Notes under the pieces: model-generated | What the model was told of the DNA's origin: nothing | Seen by the model: only the letters and a program-made list of their open reading frames with translations | The model's database searches: none | Program-made: the position numbers and the translations under genes | Shown: one piece after another, positions 27,593 to 39,569 of the stretch | How the letters are laid out: every line of letters begins with the position of its first letter | Position numbering within the stretch: the stretch's first letter is position 1 | From: Antrodiella citrinella | Lineage: Eukaryota > Basidiomycota > Agaricomycetes > Polyporales > Steccherinaceae | NCBI GenBank assembly: GCA_004802725.1 | Contig: SGPM01000081.1 | Location: 1-64,000 of the forward strand | Direction: 5' to 3' | Length of the DNA stretch: 64,000 nucleotides

Positions 27593-29652
27593 ATGGCTTC
27601 CTCCTCTTCCTTCCACGCGTCGCTACCTGCCTTGCAAATGCGTCCGTTTACGACCCCGACACTTCCCCTCCCAAATTATGACCGCGCCATTCTGTCTTAC
27701 CAACGGGCGGAAGCCGCATCTCTCCCTTATGGTACGCTCGAATGGCTGTATATTTGTACGGATAACTCACACCTTGAATAGAAATGACGATGGATGACCT
27801 GCTACGACTGTCCGACAAGTTTTGGGACTTCCACAGGGATCCCATTATCTCAGTCGACGGCGGCGCATTTACGATTATGACAATTCAATACAACCTGTGC
27901 GCAGGAACGATTGCCCGCTACGCTGTACAACAGCCGGATATGCTGCCTCTTGTAGAGGACCTGTTGCGCTTCAGGAAGCAGTACGTCTCTACAATTCAAT
28001 TAGTGTGAACATTTCACATAAGCTCATTTCTCGATTGTGCAGTGGTCAATTCCTGATGACAGAGGTCGGACATGGAATCGACATGGCAAACATCGAGACA
28101 TCAGCAACTCTGCTACCTAACGGTGAATTTGTTTTGCACACACCTACTCCTCAGGCAGCCAAGTAAGTCTTTGTAACCACTGGGTGCTGTGTGTAAGCTG
28201 AGAAAATTCTGTTCAGATGCATGCCCCCCACTTTACCGGCAGGCCGCCCATGCATTGCCGTCGTCTTCGCTCGGTTGATCGTTGACGGTGAAGATCGTGG
28301 GATAAGGCCCTTCGTTGTCGCGCTGAACGACGGACATCAGATGTGTATAGGAGTTACGGCCAGGTGAGAAGACATCGTCGCGTAGGTTTCTAACGTTTTA
28401 CTGACCATTGGTGGGTAGATTGTTCCCGGAACGTGGAGGAGCTAGCCCCGTGAATCACTCTATGACCTACTTCAATAACGTTCGCTTGCCTTCGAATTCA
28501 TTGCTTGGATCACTTGAGAAACCGGCATCGGCAAAAGCCAATATGGTGCAAGCGACTTGGCGCATTGCGGTTGGCTCAATGGCTCTGGGATGTCTCGCGA
28601 TACCCATGATGCAAACATATGCCACCATTGGAGCTATGTACAGTCTTCGCCGCCACGTTGGTCCTCCGGAGAGCCGCATCCCTATCATGCATTTTCGCAC
28701 ACAGCAAATTCCTATCTTGACAGCGACGGCCCAAGTCTACGTGATGGAAGCCTTTGCTCGCTGGGCGACAAGAATCTTCCGAGACACGTCGCTTGACACT
28801 CGCGTCCGCCATGGTATCGCTGCGGTTCTGAAAGCTATCATGGTTCAGCACAGTCAAGCTTCAGCAATCGCCATCTCCGACAGATGCGGCGCTCAGGGAC
28901 TCTTCGCACACAATCAAATAACTTCTACCTACGTGAGCATAATTCCAGCTCTCCTGCGCTTATTATTGATCGACGTGTATTCATGAAACAGGGTGTGATG
29001 CGAGGCATTGCTATTGCAGAAGGCGACATCCTGGCGCTTTCAATCAGTGAGTAATACTCGCAAAAGGTGCTCAAGACCCGGTTGCTCACTGTATTTTCAA
29101 TCAACAGGGCTCGTCTCTGAGCTCTTACAGGGCCGCTACAAACTTCCGGCGCCCCGAGACGCCTCTAGTCTTCTCGCCCGTCACGAAGCCGGTCTCTTCG
29201 ACGACAAACGCGCTGTAATGGCTTCTGCTAAACACCATCGCGGTGACGAAACCAACAGGCTGGTCCTGCCCTATTGCGTCTCCATGGTGGAATCCATCGG
29301 TCACCGCATGGCTTACGAAGCGGCTGTCTCCGAGGGCGTCCAACCCGAGCTCATTGACCTGTACGTCGCCAGCGTAGTCAAGCTCGATCCGGCCTGGTAT
29401 GTCGAGAACGCACAACTCGGACGTCAGGCGCAGCAGGAGATAGAGACTATCGCGTTAGACGCTGTACTTCCACACCTCGGATCGCTCATCCGCGACATGC
29501 AAATGGAATCATACATCACTGCGCCGATCGTCTCCGACGATAGGTGGGACCAATTCATGCGTACTCTTCAAGTATTTGAAGGGAACGCTGAGGTTCGCCT
29601 ATGGAGAGGTGAGCGTAGTCAAGAGATGGAGCTGGTCAGGTCTCATTTATGA
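27593..29652 (+). CDS. Acyl-CoA oxidase-like protein (peroxisomal beta-oxidation type)
   Basis: FAD-dependent oxidation of acyl-CoA to trans-2-enoyl-CoA is the family reaction. Seven exons join in frame: 27593-27731, 27782-27980, 28043-28162, 28217-28363, 28419-28932, 28992-29046 and 29108-29652, giving about 572 residues. Acyl-CoA oxidase blocks are visible: FLMTEVGHGIDMANIETSAT (flavin/substrate region), IAVVFARLIVDGEDRGIRPF, NVRLPSNSLLG, and GDETNRLVL with the helical C-terminal domain. The protein ends EMELVRSHL. It is somewhat shorter than typical fungal oxidases (about 650-700) and has no obvious PTS1 tripeptide at the end (SHL is only SKL-like), though SHL can serve as a weak PTS1. A deleted copy lies at 39570-39990. 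No lesion seen. Confidence 0.87.
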
Positions 29653-30049
29653 GTTGTCTTAGACCGCTTTTGGTTACAGGATCTAGGTTGGTCTGCGATG
29701 CCGATGGTGATGAGTTTCCTGTAGAGATGTCAGTTTCCCGGGTCTGTATTGTATGTATTATGATGACTCTGGAAACAGTGTCGTGTTCGTGTACAGTACG
29801 AGATGTAGTATCCTGTATTTATTGTCCCTTTCAGCAATTACTTTCTTCGCTTGCAATCTTTTCAGTTTGAGCCTTGAAATTTTGAAAGCTTGAACCCGCA
29901 TCCGACAAATATCAGGACACCCTACGCTGACGGTCGGAGATTTTCATCAAGGGCACCAAGTGATAACACGTTGTGATATGTATCAATGATCCTTCACGAT
30001 CATATACACATTAGGGAGACCAAAACGCTCCAAAACGACAATCAGAGTC
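29653..30049. other. 3' flank of the acyl-CoA oxidase gene
   Basis: Contains the 3' untranslated region, the first part of which is also found after the relic at 39.9 kb. No gene is seen. Confidence 0.55.
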
Positions 30050-30420
30050 AGGACCCCGGCCAATCCACCCAAATGCCACTTGAAAATCCCGACAAAATGA
30101 GGGCTCCGACGCTGAAGCTTGAAGGCCTGTGCGCAGGTCCCGACGAAAAGTGAAACTTTGCTGCAGTTTTGTGGAATATGAATGTTCGATAGTGCTCAAT
30201 GACCTCTGGCGACGCGATGACCTCACGGGGAGCCGAATTACGCTGTGTGAGGGCGATTTTACGATTTTTCGAGCTGCACGAGCGGAAAATGAGGCACGTG
30301 CACCGGCGCTTGAGAGGGTATGCCACTTGCGTTTTTCCCGACAAAAATCGTGGAGGGCCGTCCCGACATCGACTTTTCCCAGATTCCCAAGTGGCATTTG
30401 GGTCAATTGTCTGGGGTCCT
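30050..30420. mobile_element. MITE-like foldback element with imperfect terminal inverted repeats
   Basis: The left end (AGGACCCC at 30050) and right end (GGGGTCCT ending at 30420) are inverted copies. Inside them a 16-base core, ACCCAAATGCCACTTG at 30067-30082, has its exact reverse complement at 30388-30403; the arms together span about 48 bases with mismatches. The motif YCCCGACRAAA recurs inside the element in both arms. There is no coding capacity. A second copy, truncated by the window edge, is at 1-203. The size (371 bp), inverted ends and lack of genes fit a non-autonomous DNA element. No clear target-site duplication was found. Confidence 0.7.
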
Positions 30421-31415
30421 TCGGAGCCACAATGGCATTGGTGATAAGCGAAGAGATGTTCTAGACAGATTGAGCGGGAGATATCCCCCTAGCCAGATGG
30501 AACAAGAACGCATGAATAAATTCAAGTTCTATGTAAGGCCTAAGGTGTATAGGCGCAAAGCTAAGGAGTCGCATCCTTGATGGCAATGCAAGTTATAGAA
30601 GAAGTCCCTCCCCGAGGCTCCGGGTGCCAAAGCCTGAAAAACTAGTGAAAGTATCGCTGGAAGCTAGAGTATAGAATCCATGACGGAATCAGCGAACGGA
30701 AAACATCGGTTACAAGGCTTCGAACATCTTTAGTATGAGGTCTTACGGCATGTATGGTAAGTTACTAAGAAAGACCGAGCATACGGTGGTCCCAGGTCTG
30801 TCCGCGACTACGGAGGAAGCACGCAAATAACTTACATGTGGTACGCATTATCCTTATTTCCGTCCCCAAAGATTGAACTCCATAGCACAGAAGTTTCCAA
30901 ATTGTCGATGACTCGGAGGGTTGTGTAAGTATGTCTCGTTACAACTAGCTCGATCACGAGTTACTTGACACTCACGTAGTTCCTGTAGCGTAGGACTCGC
31001 CGACGATAAAACCGTCGGTTGACGCTGTCCTAACGCTGACCAATTAAGTCTACCCGAAAGAGACCTGCAAGAGCACCAGGCAGATCACCGCTGTATATTT
31101 TGGCTCAGCCTGAGAACGTACCCGTATGGTTTCCATCGTTGAATCGATATATCACACGATCGTTCTGGGAGGGCCTTGAGTAGAGATCTGAGAAGGAGCG
31201 AATCGTCGTCAGTCCGCCCGTCGATGTATTGTCGGTCACAGTCCAGGCCGTGAAGGTATTTGCTAAGTCGGAAAAACTCTACATGATTCAGCACACGCGG
31301 CGACCCAAGGCATGTATTAGCAAGACGGGTCTTATGAATACCGGGAGCAACATCGTTGGAATTGCATCTTGCAGCTCTCGAAGCCTGGTACAACATACAT
31401 GTTTCTTGGCAAAAC
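30421..31415. other. Intergenic
   Basis: Includes the 3' region of the minus-strand EF-hand gene. The 116-codon frame at 31085-31435 (minus) is mostly downstream of that gene's stop and has no support. Confidence 0.5.
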
Positions 31416-34378
31416 TCATTCGTCGGCTTGGTCATAGTCTCTGATCTTCTTCGCCCTCTTCTCTCGACGCGCCTTCTCGAAGACCTGTCAACAGTAAAAG
31501 ATCAGGTGAACCTTCGTGCAGTTGATGATATCAACGACGTACAGTCTCGTAGTAAGACTTGAAGATACCTCCACAGAATCCAGCCACTTGCGTTGGGAGG
31601 TGTTGCTTCTGCTGCGACCAGATCTGAACGAGTTCGGCCAGACGTCTAGCAAACATTGATTCCATAACCCTCCGGCTTTGGTCATACTGAGTAACGAGCT
31701 CGACGATGTCCTGGTCGTTTGCAGAAATTGCGTCAAACTTCTTGAGGAATTGACCCAGCGAAACATAGACGAGCGGCATCAAGTGCTAACGGCGCGTAGC
31801 GTAAGCATGGCGATGTTTAAAATGCGATGTTGCATTCGACACTTACCAACTCAATACGCGCCTCCGTGCTGCCAAGTATCCAGAGGACCGCATCCACGTC
31901 CCTCATAGGTTTCTGGTTCAACCTGTCATCTAACGTGAACTCCTGCAGGTGTTTGTACTTGACGTTCAGACGATGCAACTGTGCCTCGGTCTTGAGGGAG
32001 ATGAACTCCTCCTCGACGTCTTCCTCGGGCACTCCGACGGCACTCTTGATGAACGTCTCCATCTGAGAGTGGAACAACGACAGTGCATGATCAGGACCGG
32101 ACTGAGCAATAAGGCTGGACGTTTTCGCGGTGATTTCTTGCCATGTCTCGTGAATCTTTTCACGGTAGGTCATGTTGGTCTGTGTCCAGCCGACAGCCCA
32201 GCTATCCCAAAGTCGTCAACCCTGCGCTCCGATCTCGAGAAACGAACGCTTACAATGTGAACCATTCCGCAACACTCCATGTCGGTGGCAGCTTCGCTAA
32301 GAAGTCGTTTAGTTCTGTGACTGAAATAAAGGCGGAACTGTCTCCGTCAATAGCGTCTCCGATACCAGGATAGACTGCATGGATAGCAGACCCAGATCAG
32401 AATCTTGTCAATGAACATAGCATAAGCAATGGCGCACATATGGATTTAGACAAGATGTCCAGTGTCCATTGGTCCTGGTGAAACTCTGATGTGTTCTTCA
32501 GTCTCTCGGCGAACCTCTTGAAGAAATGATCTTGCACAGCTGTTCGATTCCAGCATGTCTGAGCATTACGCGGTCACATGAAGATTATTACACTTACCAT
32601 CCAGGAAGTGCCGGCACTTGACAGTGTTGCGCCAAGCCTGACGTTGAATGCCAGTAAGATTGAGTATTTCATGCGCCACGATGAACAACTCACCATGTCT
32701 ACGTAAGGATGTTTCGCAGCTGAGTACATGTGAGAAAAATGGCAAAGATTTCTACTCACCCTTCCAGACCAGCTTCATTTCTTCTACTTTGATGTTCTCG
32801 TGGGGCCCCGATTCGAGCTGTAGCGTAGTTGAGAGAGTGGTCTACCACAAGAGAGAAATACATACACGTTTGAGGATTGATTCCTTAGTATCAAGTTGGG
32901 ATGCGAGGAGCTTATTCATCATTGATGTCAGGTTGAGACTGTCAAATCACCAAATTTAAGAGCGGCACACGACTACTGAGTGAAGTACGCACTTCATGTC
33001 GCCCATCTGCTCTTGAGCCTTGCGAGCATTCTCAGAAAGCTTCTGCAACGTCTCGCTGCGACTCTCCGCCGCAATGGTCAACAACTTGTTGACACCCTTC
33101 CCAATGGGTTTGAGGTCGCGCTGAAGAGTCGCTGCTGTGTGAGTATTGATGAACAAGTTCAGCTCAGTTCTCTGTTTCTCGAACTCGGTTTTGAACTCGT
33201 TGAGCGTGTCAGTCGCCTTGTGTACGGTGGCTATACGAACTGTGGTGGAGTGAGATCGGATGTACAATTCACGTTGAGGATAATGATCCCCTACCTGCGA
33301 TGTTCTTCTCGTAGTACGTGCTATAGCGGAAAGAGATTGGTCAATCAATCTTATGTGCGAATACGACTCGGACGAACCCGATGTATTCGGCTGACGATAC
33401 TCGTCAGTGAACAGTTTGACAATGAATGCATCGAAAGACTTACTGAGTTCCTCCAACGCGTCCTTTATCTTACTCAAGATCTTGGCGAATTCATGCTTGA
33501 AGTCTTCCTCAATCTCCAGTGTCGCCAATCGAGCAAGGGACCACATAGTGACAGTCTGGACGGACGTTTGAGATCTCTCGCAAAGGTCATAAAAGGACAG
33601 GACGCACGGCTTCGTAGAAGACCTCCACGATAGTTTCTTCGTGTTCTTGCCGCATATTCTGCAGCTCGAAGACGCCCTGACGAAGATGTTTCAGTATCGC
33701 ACACGATGAGGCAGTCGGAAGAGCATTTACCTGAAAGACCATGAAGACATTCTATCGGAAGAGAGCAAACCTTCAGCACAAGGAAAAGAGCGTCGAGTAC
33801 CTTATACGAACCGATGAAATGGGATGAAGACTAGCGACAGCCTCGAGGACAGGCATGGCGGACCCTACTGCCGACAGAATTTTGCGGGCAATCTCGTGTG
33901 ACATCTTGGACTTTTCTGCAGTTGTCATGAGTCATTTTAAGTCTGTGATTGTCGTTAAATCTCTACGTACTAGCCCTGACTTGTTCAAGCAGCTTCTCGA
34001 TTTCATCCATCCGCTCGCTTGCAGCAAGAATATATTCCTCTGGTAAAAAGCTCGTCAGAACGGGGCATCGCACGATTGTAGTATGTCAATAAAAACTTAC
34101 TTGTTCTTTCCGGGTCGGGAGGTGAAGGCGGTTTCTCTTTGGACTTGACGGCGAACAAGCTCTTCTTCTCCTTCTCCTTAGGGGCCTCGCTCACGATCGG
34201 GGAGTCTCCCCCATTGTATACTTCTGCGAGATCTATGGTATAGTATGTGGCCATCAGGAATATACAACAACGCACCTACGGAGGGGCTAGTAGGTGTCTC
34301 AGAGGTAGGAGTCGGGACCCCACTACTGATACCAGACGAGGACTTGGTCCGAGAAAAGGAGCTTTTGAAACCCTTCAT
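31416..34378 (-). CDS. EF-hand protein with helical N-terminal domain
   Basis: Large multi-exon gene from the ATG at 34378 to the stop at 31416-31418. Order of segments: a Ser/Thr/Pro-rich start (MKGFKSSFSRTKSSSGISSG); a charged KEKEKKSLFAVKSKEK linker; helices EEYILAASERMDEIEKLLEQ and KSKMSHEIARKILSAVGSAM; NVFMVFQGVFELQNMRQEHE; DDRLNQKPM and other long helical stretches. A canonical EF-hand loop DGDSSAFISVTE (D1, D3, S5, S9, E12) sits at about 32.32-32.36 kb, followed by WSVAEWFT and FWAVGW, which usually follow the EF-hand in this basidiomycete family. The C-terminus is basic (FEKARREKRAKKIRD). Calcium binding is a reasonable inference from the loop. The first third is paralogous to the gene at 10472-12204. 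Function is unknown. Confidence 0.75.
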
Positions 34379-35126
34379 GATGAAGCGCTACTGCGGGGAT
34401 ACGGGTACTGGATACGCACTGGACAAATGGTCAGCGATGGTATATATGCTGTTTCGTGTGGCCTGTCTGGCCTGTCTGGCCCTCGGCGGTATGTCGAGTA
34501 TTGCCTGGTACTTGGAAGATGTTCTGGATCCTCTATCGTTCTAATCTACGACAGTTGTGATGGAAGCGCGATCTATATGCAGCCTTTAGTGGATGGGGAC
34601 GTCATGAGATGCCAGACTTTGAGGGCGCTCCTCAAGTTGACTCTGTTCATTGTCGGCCCTGAACGCTCAAAACGTGCGAATGTAATTATCACTACACAAC
34701 AATGGAAGGTGATATCAGCGCATTAAAGACAAGGATATGTGCATGGTGTACACACGTTGTGGGTCTCGAGACTATATGCATCAATCAAGTTGGAGGTTTG
34801 GACATAGGAATGGAACATATCAACGTTCTAATCACAGACAATGCGGGCAACGGAATTGTCCGAGACGGGTTGCCTCTGTCGCACACATGAATGTGCTGAG
34901 TTATATGACCAGGTGGAGTCGCACGGAATACACATCATAGAAGACATCCTCTGTGAATGGCGTCCATAGATATTTGGAAACTGGAGCATGGTGCGCGGAC
35001 ATTGATGCCGAAATGAGCTTCTCATTCGCGGAATCAACATCTCCGGTTGGCAATCTCGTTTATAAATACCACGTAGTAACTTCTTGTTGGTACTTAGTTC
35101 GATGTGACACTGACCAGACGAAATCA
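34379..35126. other. Intergenic
   Basis: Upstream of the EF-hand gene. Short open frames only, none supported. Confidence 0.5.
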
Positions 35127-35485
35127 GGACAATACATAGCTGAGAGAAAGACTAAACGTACCATTTACAACAGAAAATAGTTGCTGGGGGTCGTTCGCAG
35201 TAGGAGCCTCAAGGGTAACCTGTAAATCCGTCAAGTTTCCTGGCATGATACAACGCAGAGGAGTGCAAACCGGGTCAGAGGCGCTGGCGGCTTGGGGATC
35301 CGCAGCCCATGAAGCCAAAGCAAGACCTGTGGCAGCTTCGGTAACACTTTGACTACGTCATCAGTCACTAATGTGAGGCAGGCAAGATCACAAGATGACT
35401 CACTGGAAGCCACCAACAACTGCCAAAACGTTCCAAGTATACAAGGCATCATGACTAAAGAACAAGTACCGCTTTGAACCTTCAT
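35127..35485 (-). pseudogene. Possible remnant of a secreted-protein gene
   Basis: From the ATG at 35485 a hydrophobic leader (CSLVMMPCILGTFWQLLV) is open, followed by a plausible GT donor. In another frame the downstream segment reads SDPVCTPLRCIMPGNLTDLQ then VTLEAPTANDPQQLFSVVN, which resembles a Cys-paired module of agaricomycete secreted proteins. The two frames cannot be joined with the splice sites seen (phase 1 donor, phase 2 acceptor), and the downstream part ends early. Either a broken gene or a misjudged structure. Confidence 0.3.
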
Positions 35486-37394
35486 CGCGTCGCTAAGAGT
35501 CTCTCTTGACCGCGCACATTCCGCACATAATAGAGCGGAAGTTGGGTTGAGAGCATGAGTTGAGAGACCGAAATCTAGAGCAAGGCAAAAACTACGAAGG
35601 CGTAGACAAAGATGGTCAGATTAGACATGTAGAGACACAATTTCTGACGAGAGACAGATCACCTTTATAGACAATCGTAGGAGAATCAAGTGTTAGACAT
35701 ACCAATGAGAAGTAGAACGATCTCGCCTGGTGTGGCACTGGTAGATGCGACAATTTCAGTATATGAATCATGAAGGATGTAAGAATTGTTTTTGAAATTG
35801 TCACCACACAAACACACCCCAGGTTGAGTCAAACGAGCACGAATGATTTGAATAGCAACCAGGTTGTATAGACATTACTGGGCCTATCTTACTTATGTGA
35901 AGAGAAAGGTCAAGAAGTTAGGTCGCAGCTGCAAAGACATGCTACGTGTTCCTCGGTTTGACGCGTAATGCCACGGAAACCCACAACACCTGCAACAGTC
36001 TGTAAAGTGAAAAGTCAGAGATATTAGAATCTGAATGGTTGCACTGGACGAGACACGCACCATATACGCAGCATTTCATCACAACCAGCCGACACCGTAG
36101 AAGCTATGTCGAGTTTTGCTCAGGATTACTATCGCACCATCTCATTCAATGGCATGCGTAGTAACAAGATGATTGTGGTGCTGCATTCCGAGTCACTCGA
36201 CAACGTTGACTTTGCAAGATGAAGAACAGTGAACACTGGAAAGGGAGTCCAAACTTTCGCTTACCGTGGTTGCTTAGAGGCAACGTGCGGGTCTTTTCTT
36301 ATCTCATCATCGCATTCCGAATCTGTCCGCAGTCCCGATATTCGCGATCGCAGTGGCGGGAACTTGGTTTGAACCACTGTCAATGACAGTGTCACGGTCA
36401 TGATCACAATTGTTGAACCACGAACCAGATGTAAACAGGATGTATACCATAGCGACTGACAGCTGAAGTTGAAGGTCACAGAGGAAACGAGCGAGGACTT
36501 GTGATCACAAAACGTGCCAACATGAATCACGGCCCACGTGCTTAAAGGCGCAAGAGTACAGGTGGCAGGCTGGCAGCCACGAAGCTGGGAAAGAGTACTT
36601 CTTGGCAGAAGAGTCGGATATTATCGGGATATTACGGTATGGTCTAGAGAAAGATGCATAGCGCGCTACGTGCCTACTATTCTTCGAGGGTATGTTTTGC
36701 TCACACTATACTTGCACAGACATATTGGCCGCCTTAGTCACATGGAGTTTATGTGCCAGCAGCGTAAAACTGCCATCGAGATGAGCTTCTGTGATACATG
36801 AAAACGGCATTCGTCACCTAGCACCTAGCCTTGCCGCTAACACATTGTTTTGCAGTTGGACAGGAAGAGAACCGTGGGCGCCATGAGAATCAGAACGCCG
36901 CCACTGTGGTCACGCACGATACCAGGCTGTTGATTGAGTTTCAATTGAGATTGCCCTGGGACCTGGTGAACTTTCACTGGATGCCTTGACGGAAGGGATA
37001 AACATTCAGATTTGCATGATCTCAGATCGTCGTGGGACCAATATGTTATGGGAGATGTGTGTGCGTGCGTGGGTCCTGAGTCGGATCCATTATGGTCGGC
37101 GTCTCCAACTGGGCTTTCTTGCCGCGCCAGATGCGCGTTGCTTGCCTGCCATGTCCAATCCCCCTTCATGTGCAAGACCTCCAGGTCTTCATTTCGGACG
37201 TGAATCGCTCGCAGAAGGTTGTTATATATCACCACATGGATACGAACTCTAACTCCGTGTACTCCACTGGGCCCGGGTGTGCTGAACGCGGTGTTATAAG
37301 AGACGGGGCCAATTGAACAGCTAGTGTATGCACCCCAGTCTGATTTACAACGAGCGCACTTAAGCTTCACCTGAAGACAATATAGTTAGCGCTG
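35486..37394. other. Intergenic
   Basis: 1.9 kb without a supported gene. A 177-codon minus-strand frame at 36837-37370 is the longest but lacks motifs. The segment just before 37395 contains the GTPase promoter. Confidence 0.5.
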
Positions 37395-38613
37395 ATGGCA
37401 ATAGAAGAGGAACTGACCGTAGTGTGAGTGTCTCCAAACCTATCCCGAGCGGTCGGTATGCTGATGATTCTTGCAGCATTATGGGAGCGACGGGAACCGG
37501 GAAGTCGACTGTAAGTCGCCGTGATTTCGTACAAGAGCAATATTGACTCCCAATAGTTTGTCAATTTGGCCAGTGGATCACAATTTCCCGTGGGCTCGGG
37601 ATTGAAATCGTGCACGCCTGCAGTACAAGTTTCGGAACCATTCGTCTTAGGCGGGCGCAGGATGCGCTTGATAGACACACCCGGATTTGACGACACAACG
37701 CGGACAGATTCGGATATTCTTCGGATAATCGTGACCTATCTAGCAGACGAGTAAGTGCTAGTTATACCCCTATGAATATTGTTGGCTCACAGGTGCGCAC
37801 AGGTATCGCCATAACAAGAAAGTGAGCGGTATCGTCTACATGCACCGCATCTCCGACTTCAAGATGACCGGTGTGTCTCGACGGAACTTTGGCATGCTTA
37901 GGAAAATATGCGGCGAGCAGACGTTGAAGAACATCGTGATAGTAACGAACATGTGGGGGCTGGTTTCAGAGGAGAGTGGCGCGGCGCGCGAGAGGGAGCT
38001 AGCGACCGATGACCTCTTGTTCAAACTGCTTCTCGACAAAGGGGCCACAATGATGCGCCATTATAACACACAGGCCTCGGTGCATGATATCCTCCTCAAG
38101 TGTCTCGGATATCCTCCAGGCATCTTGCAGGTCCAGGACGAGGTTGTCAACTGTGGTAAAACCGTAGACAAAACACAAGCAGGGCTGCATCTCGTGGAAG
38201 AAGAGAACCGCGCAATTCGTGAGGCCCAACGTCGTCAGGAGGAAGAGCTTCAGAAGCTGCAGGAGGAGAGGGAAGCTGCAGCTCGCGCGCAAGAGCTGCG
38301 TCGGATCCAGGAAGTGGAACATGCGAAACGCGAGATGGAAGCGCGAGCAGCTCTTGAACACGAGGCTTACCAAAGAGAGATCGCCAGGCAGGAAGAGGTA
38401 AGAAGACAGGAAGAGGTACGGAGGCAAGAGCTGCAAAGAGCGTGGGAAGCTGAGCAGGCCGCAAACCGAGCAAGCGAGGAGGAAGCTAGGAGAATACAGG
38501 AAGCGGTGGTTCAGCAGGCTCGAGAAGCGGAAGCCGCACAGGCTAGACTTCGAGCAGAGGTGAACAGATTGCAGAACCGTCGCAGAAGGGGTAACGACTG
38601 CATTATCTGTTAG
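37395..38613 (+). CDS. AIG1-like G-domain GTPase with coiled-coil tail and CAAX-like end
   Basis: Four exons join in frame: 37395-37423, 37477-37510, 37557-37750 and 37803-38613, giving about 355 residues. The protein starts almost directly with the P-loop GATGTGKST (residues about 13-21). Switch/G3 motif DTPGFDD follows, and a TNMWG motif takes the place of the canonical NKxD G4, as is common in fungal AIG1-like GTPases. From about residue 200 to 345 the chain is a nearly uninterrupted Glu/Arg/Ala coiled coil with a repeated ARQEEVRRQEEVRRQE segment. The last residues are RRRRGNDCIIC: a polybasic stretch followed by a C-a-a-X box, predicting prenylation and membrane attachment. Role unknown; membrane scaffold or GIMAP-like function is an inference. 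Confidence 0.82.
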
Positions 38614-39569
38614 GCAACGGCCGTTTTGCAGACTATGCGGACGAGAAGCTAGGTTACCACGTTGCGGATTCGAGACACTGAGACATATTTGTAACGATAA
38701 ACTTTATTATGGCTCGCACACATGCATCGACACCGTGGCCGAGGTGATGGTACGGCGCGCAACAATATTAATTCGTGCTAGAACAAGAAAAATAAATCAC
38801 CTGAACGCTTGCAAAATGAATACTCACCATAATATTAACCAGCATATGATGAGTGCGACAGCTACGGAGACTTTCTGTCACTGGTAGGACAACGGTCAAC
38901 CACTCTCCTGGACATACCAAATTCAGTTTCCGCGTGCCGACGCCCAGGATGTCCGAGTCAGCGACAGGTTGATCAATGGTCCCGAGTGCTGAAGACCCTC
39001 GCACCTATTCAAGAGGTAGCCATAATCTCCCCTCTGCTTAAGAACACTGTTTGAGGTGTGTTGCTGATAGTCCGACCCTATAGGCAGACACTGCATAAGT
39101 CACCTTGACGCTACAAACTTCAAGAAGACTCGGCCCGCCGGGCCATGCCTTCAACTTGAGTGGAAGATGAAGCTTCGATGAAGCAGCATCGAGTGACAAC
39201 TTTTGACGCGGCATTCCGTACTGGTGCTAAATTTACGGGAGGTTGACCTAGATTGACGGGGAGAATGTTGAAATTGGACGGCACCTCAGAACAACGATCT
39301 TGTCAACTTGAACTTGAATGGCCGGACAGAGACTATCGCTTGCGATTATAATGCCGACCAATGCATCGGACAGCGCGAACTACGACAGTGAGATTGGCCT
39401 TGGACTACGTCATGTACATAGTCTTGTATGTATGGGAAGGAGAATGAATGCTGAGCGAGAGGAGAGGACGACGTCGATTGTTGCCGGAAAGTAAGTCAAA
39501 GGTGATCTTCGAGTTCGACGAGCGTCCCCAAAATTGCAATCCCGCTCGATCACCCGACTTACCCCCACA
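38614..39569. other. Intergenic
   Basis: 3' region of the GTPase gene and unassigned sequence. No gene is supported. Confidence 0.5.

Noticed and set aside
31085..31435. Minus-strand frame of 116 codons as a last exon of the EF-hand gene
   Set aside because: The spliced EF-hand frame ends at 31416-31418 after FEKARREKRAKKIRDYDQADE; this frame is a different register that mostly lies beyond the stop.
36837..37370. Open frame of 177 codons on the minus strand
   Set aside because: Composition is not protein-like (many Cys, His and Ser without pattern), no motif, and it lies directly upstream of the GTPase gene on the other strand.
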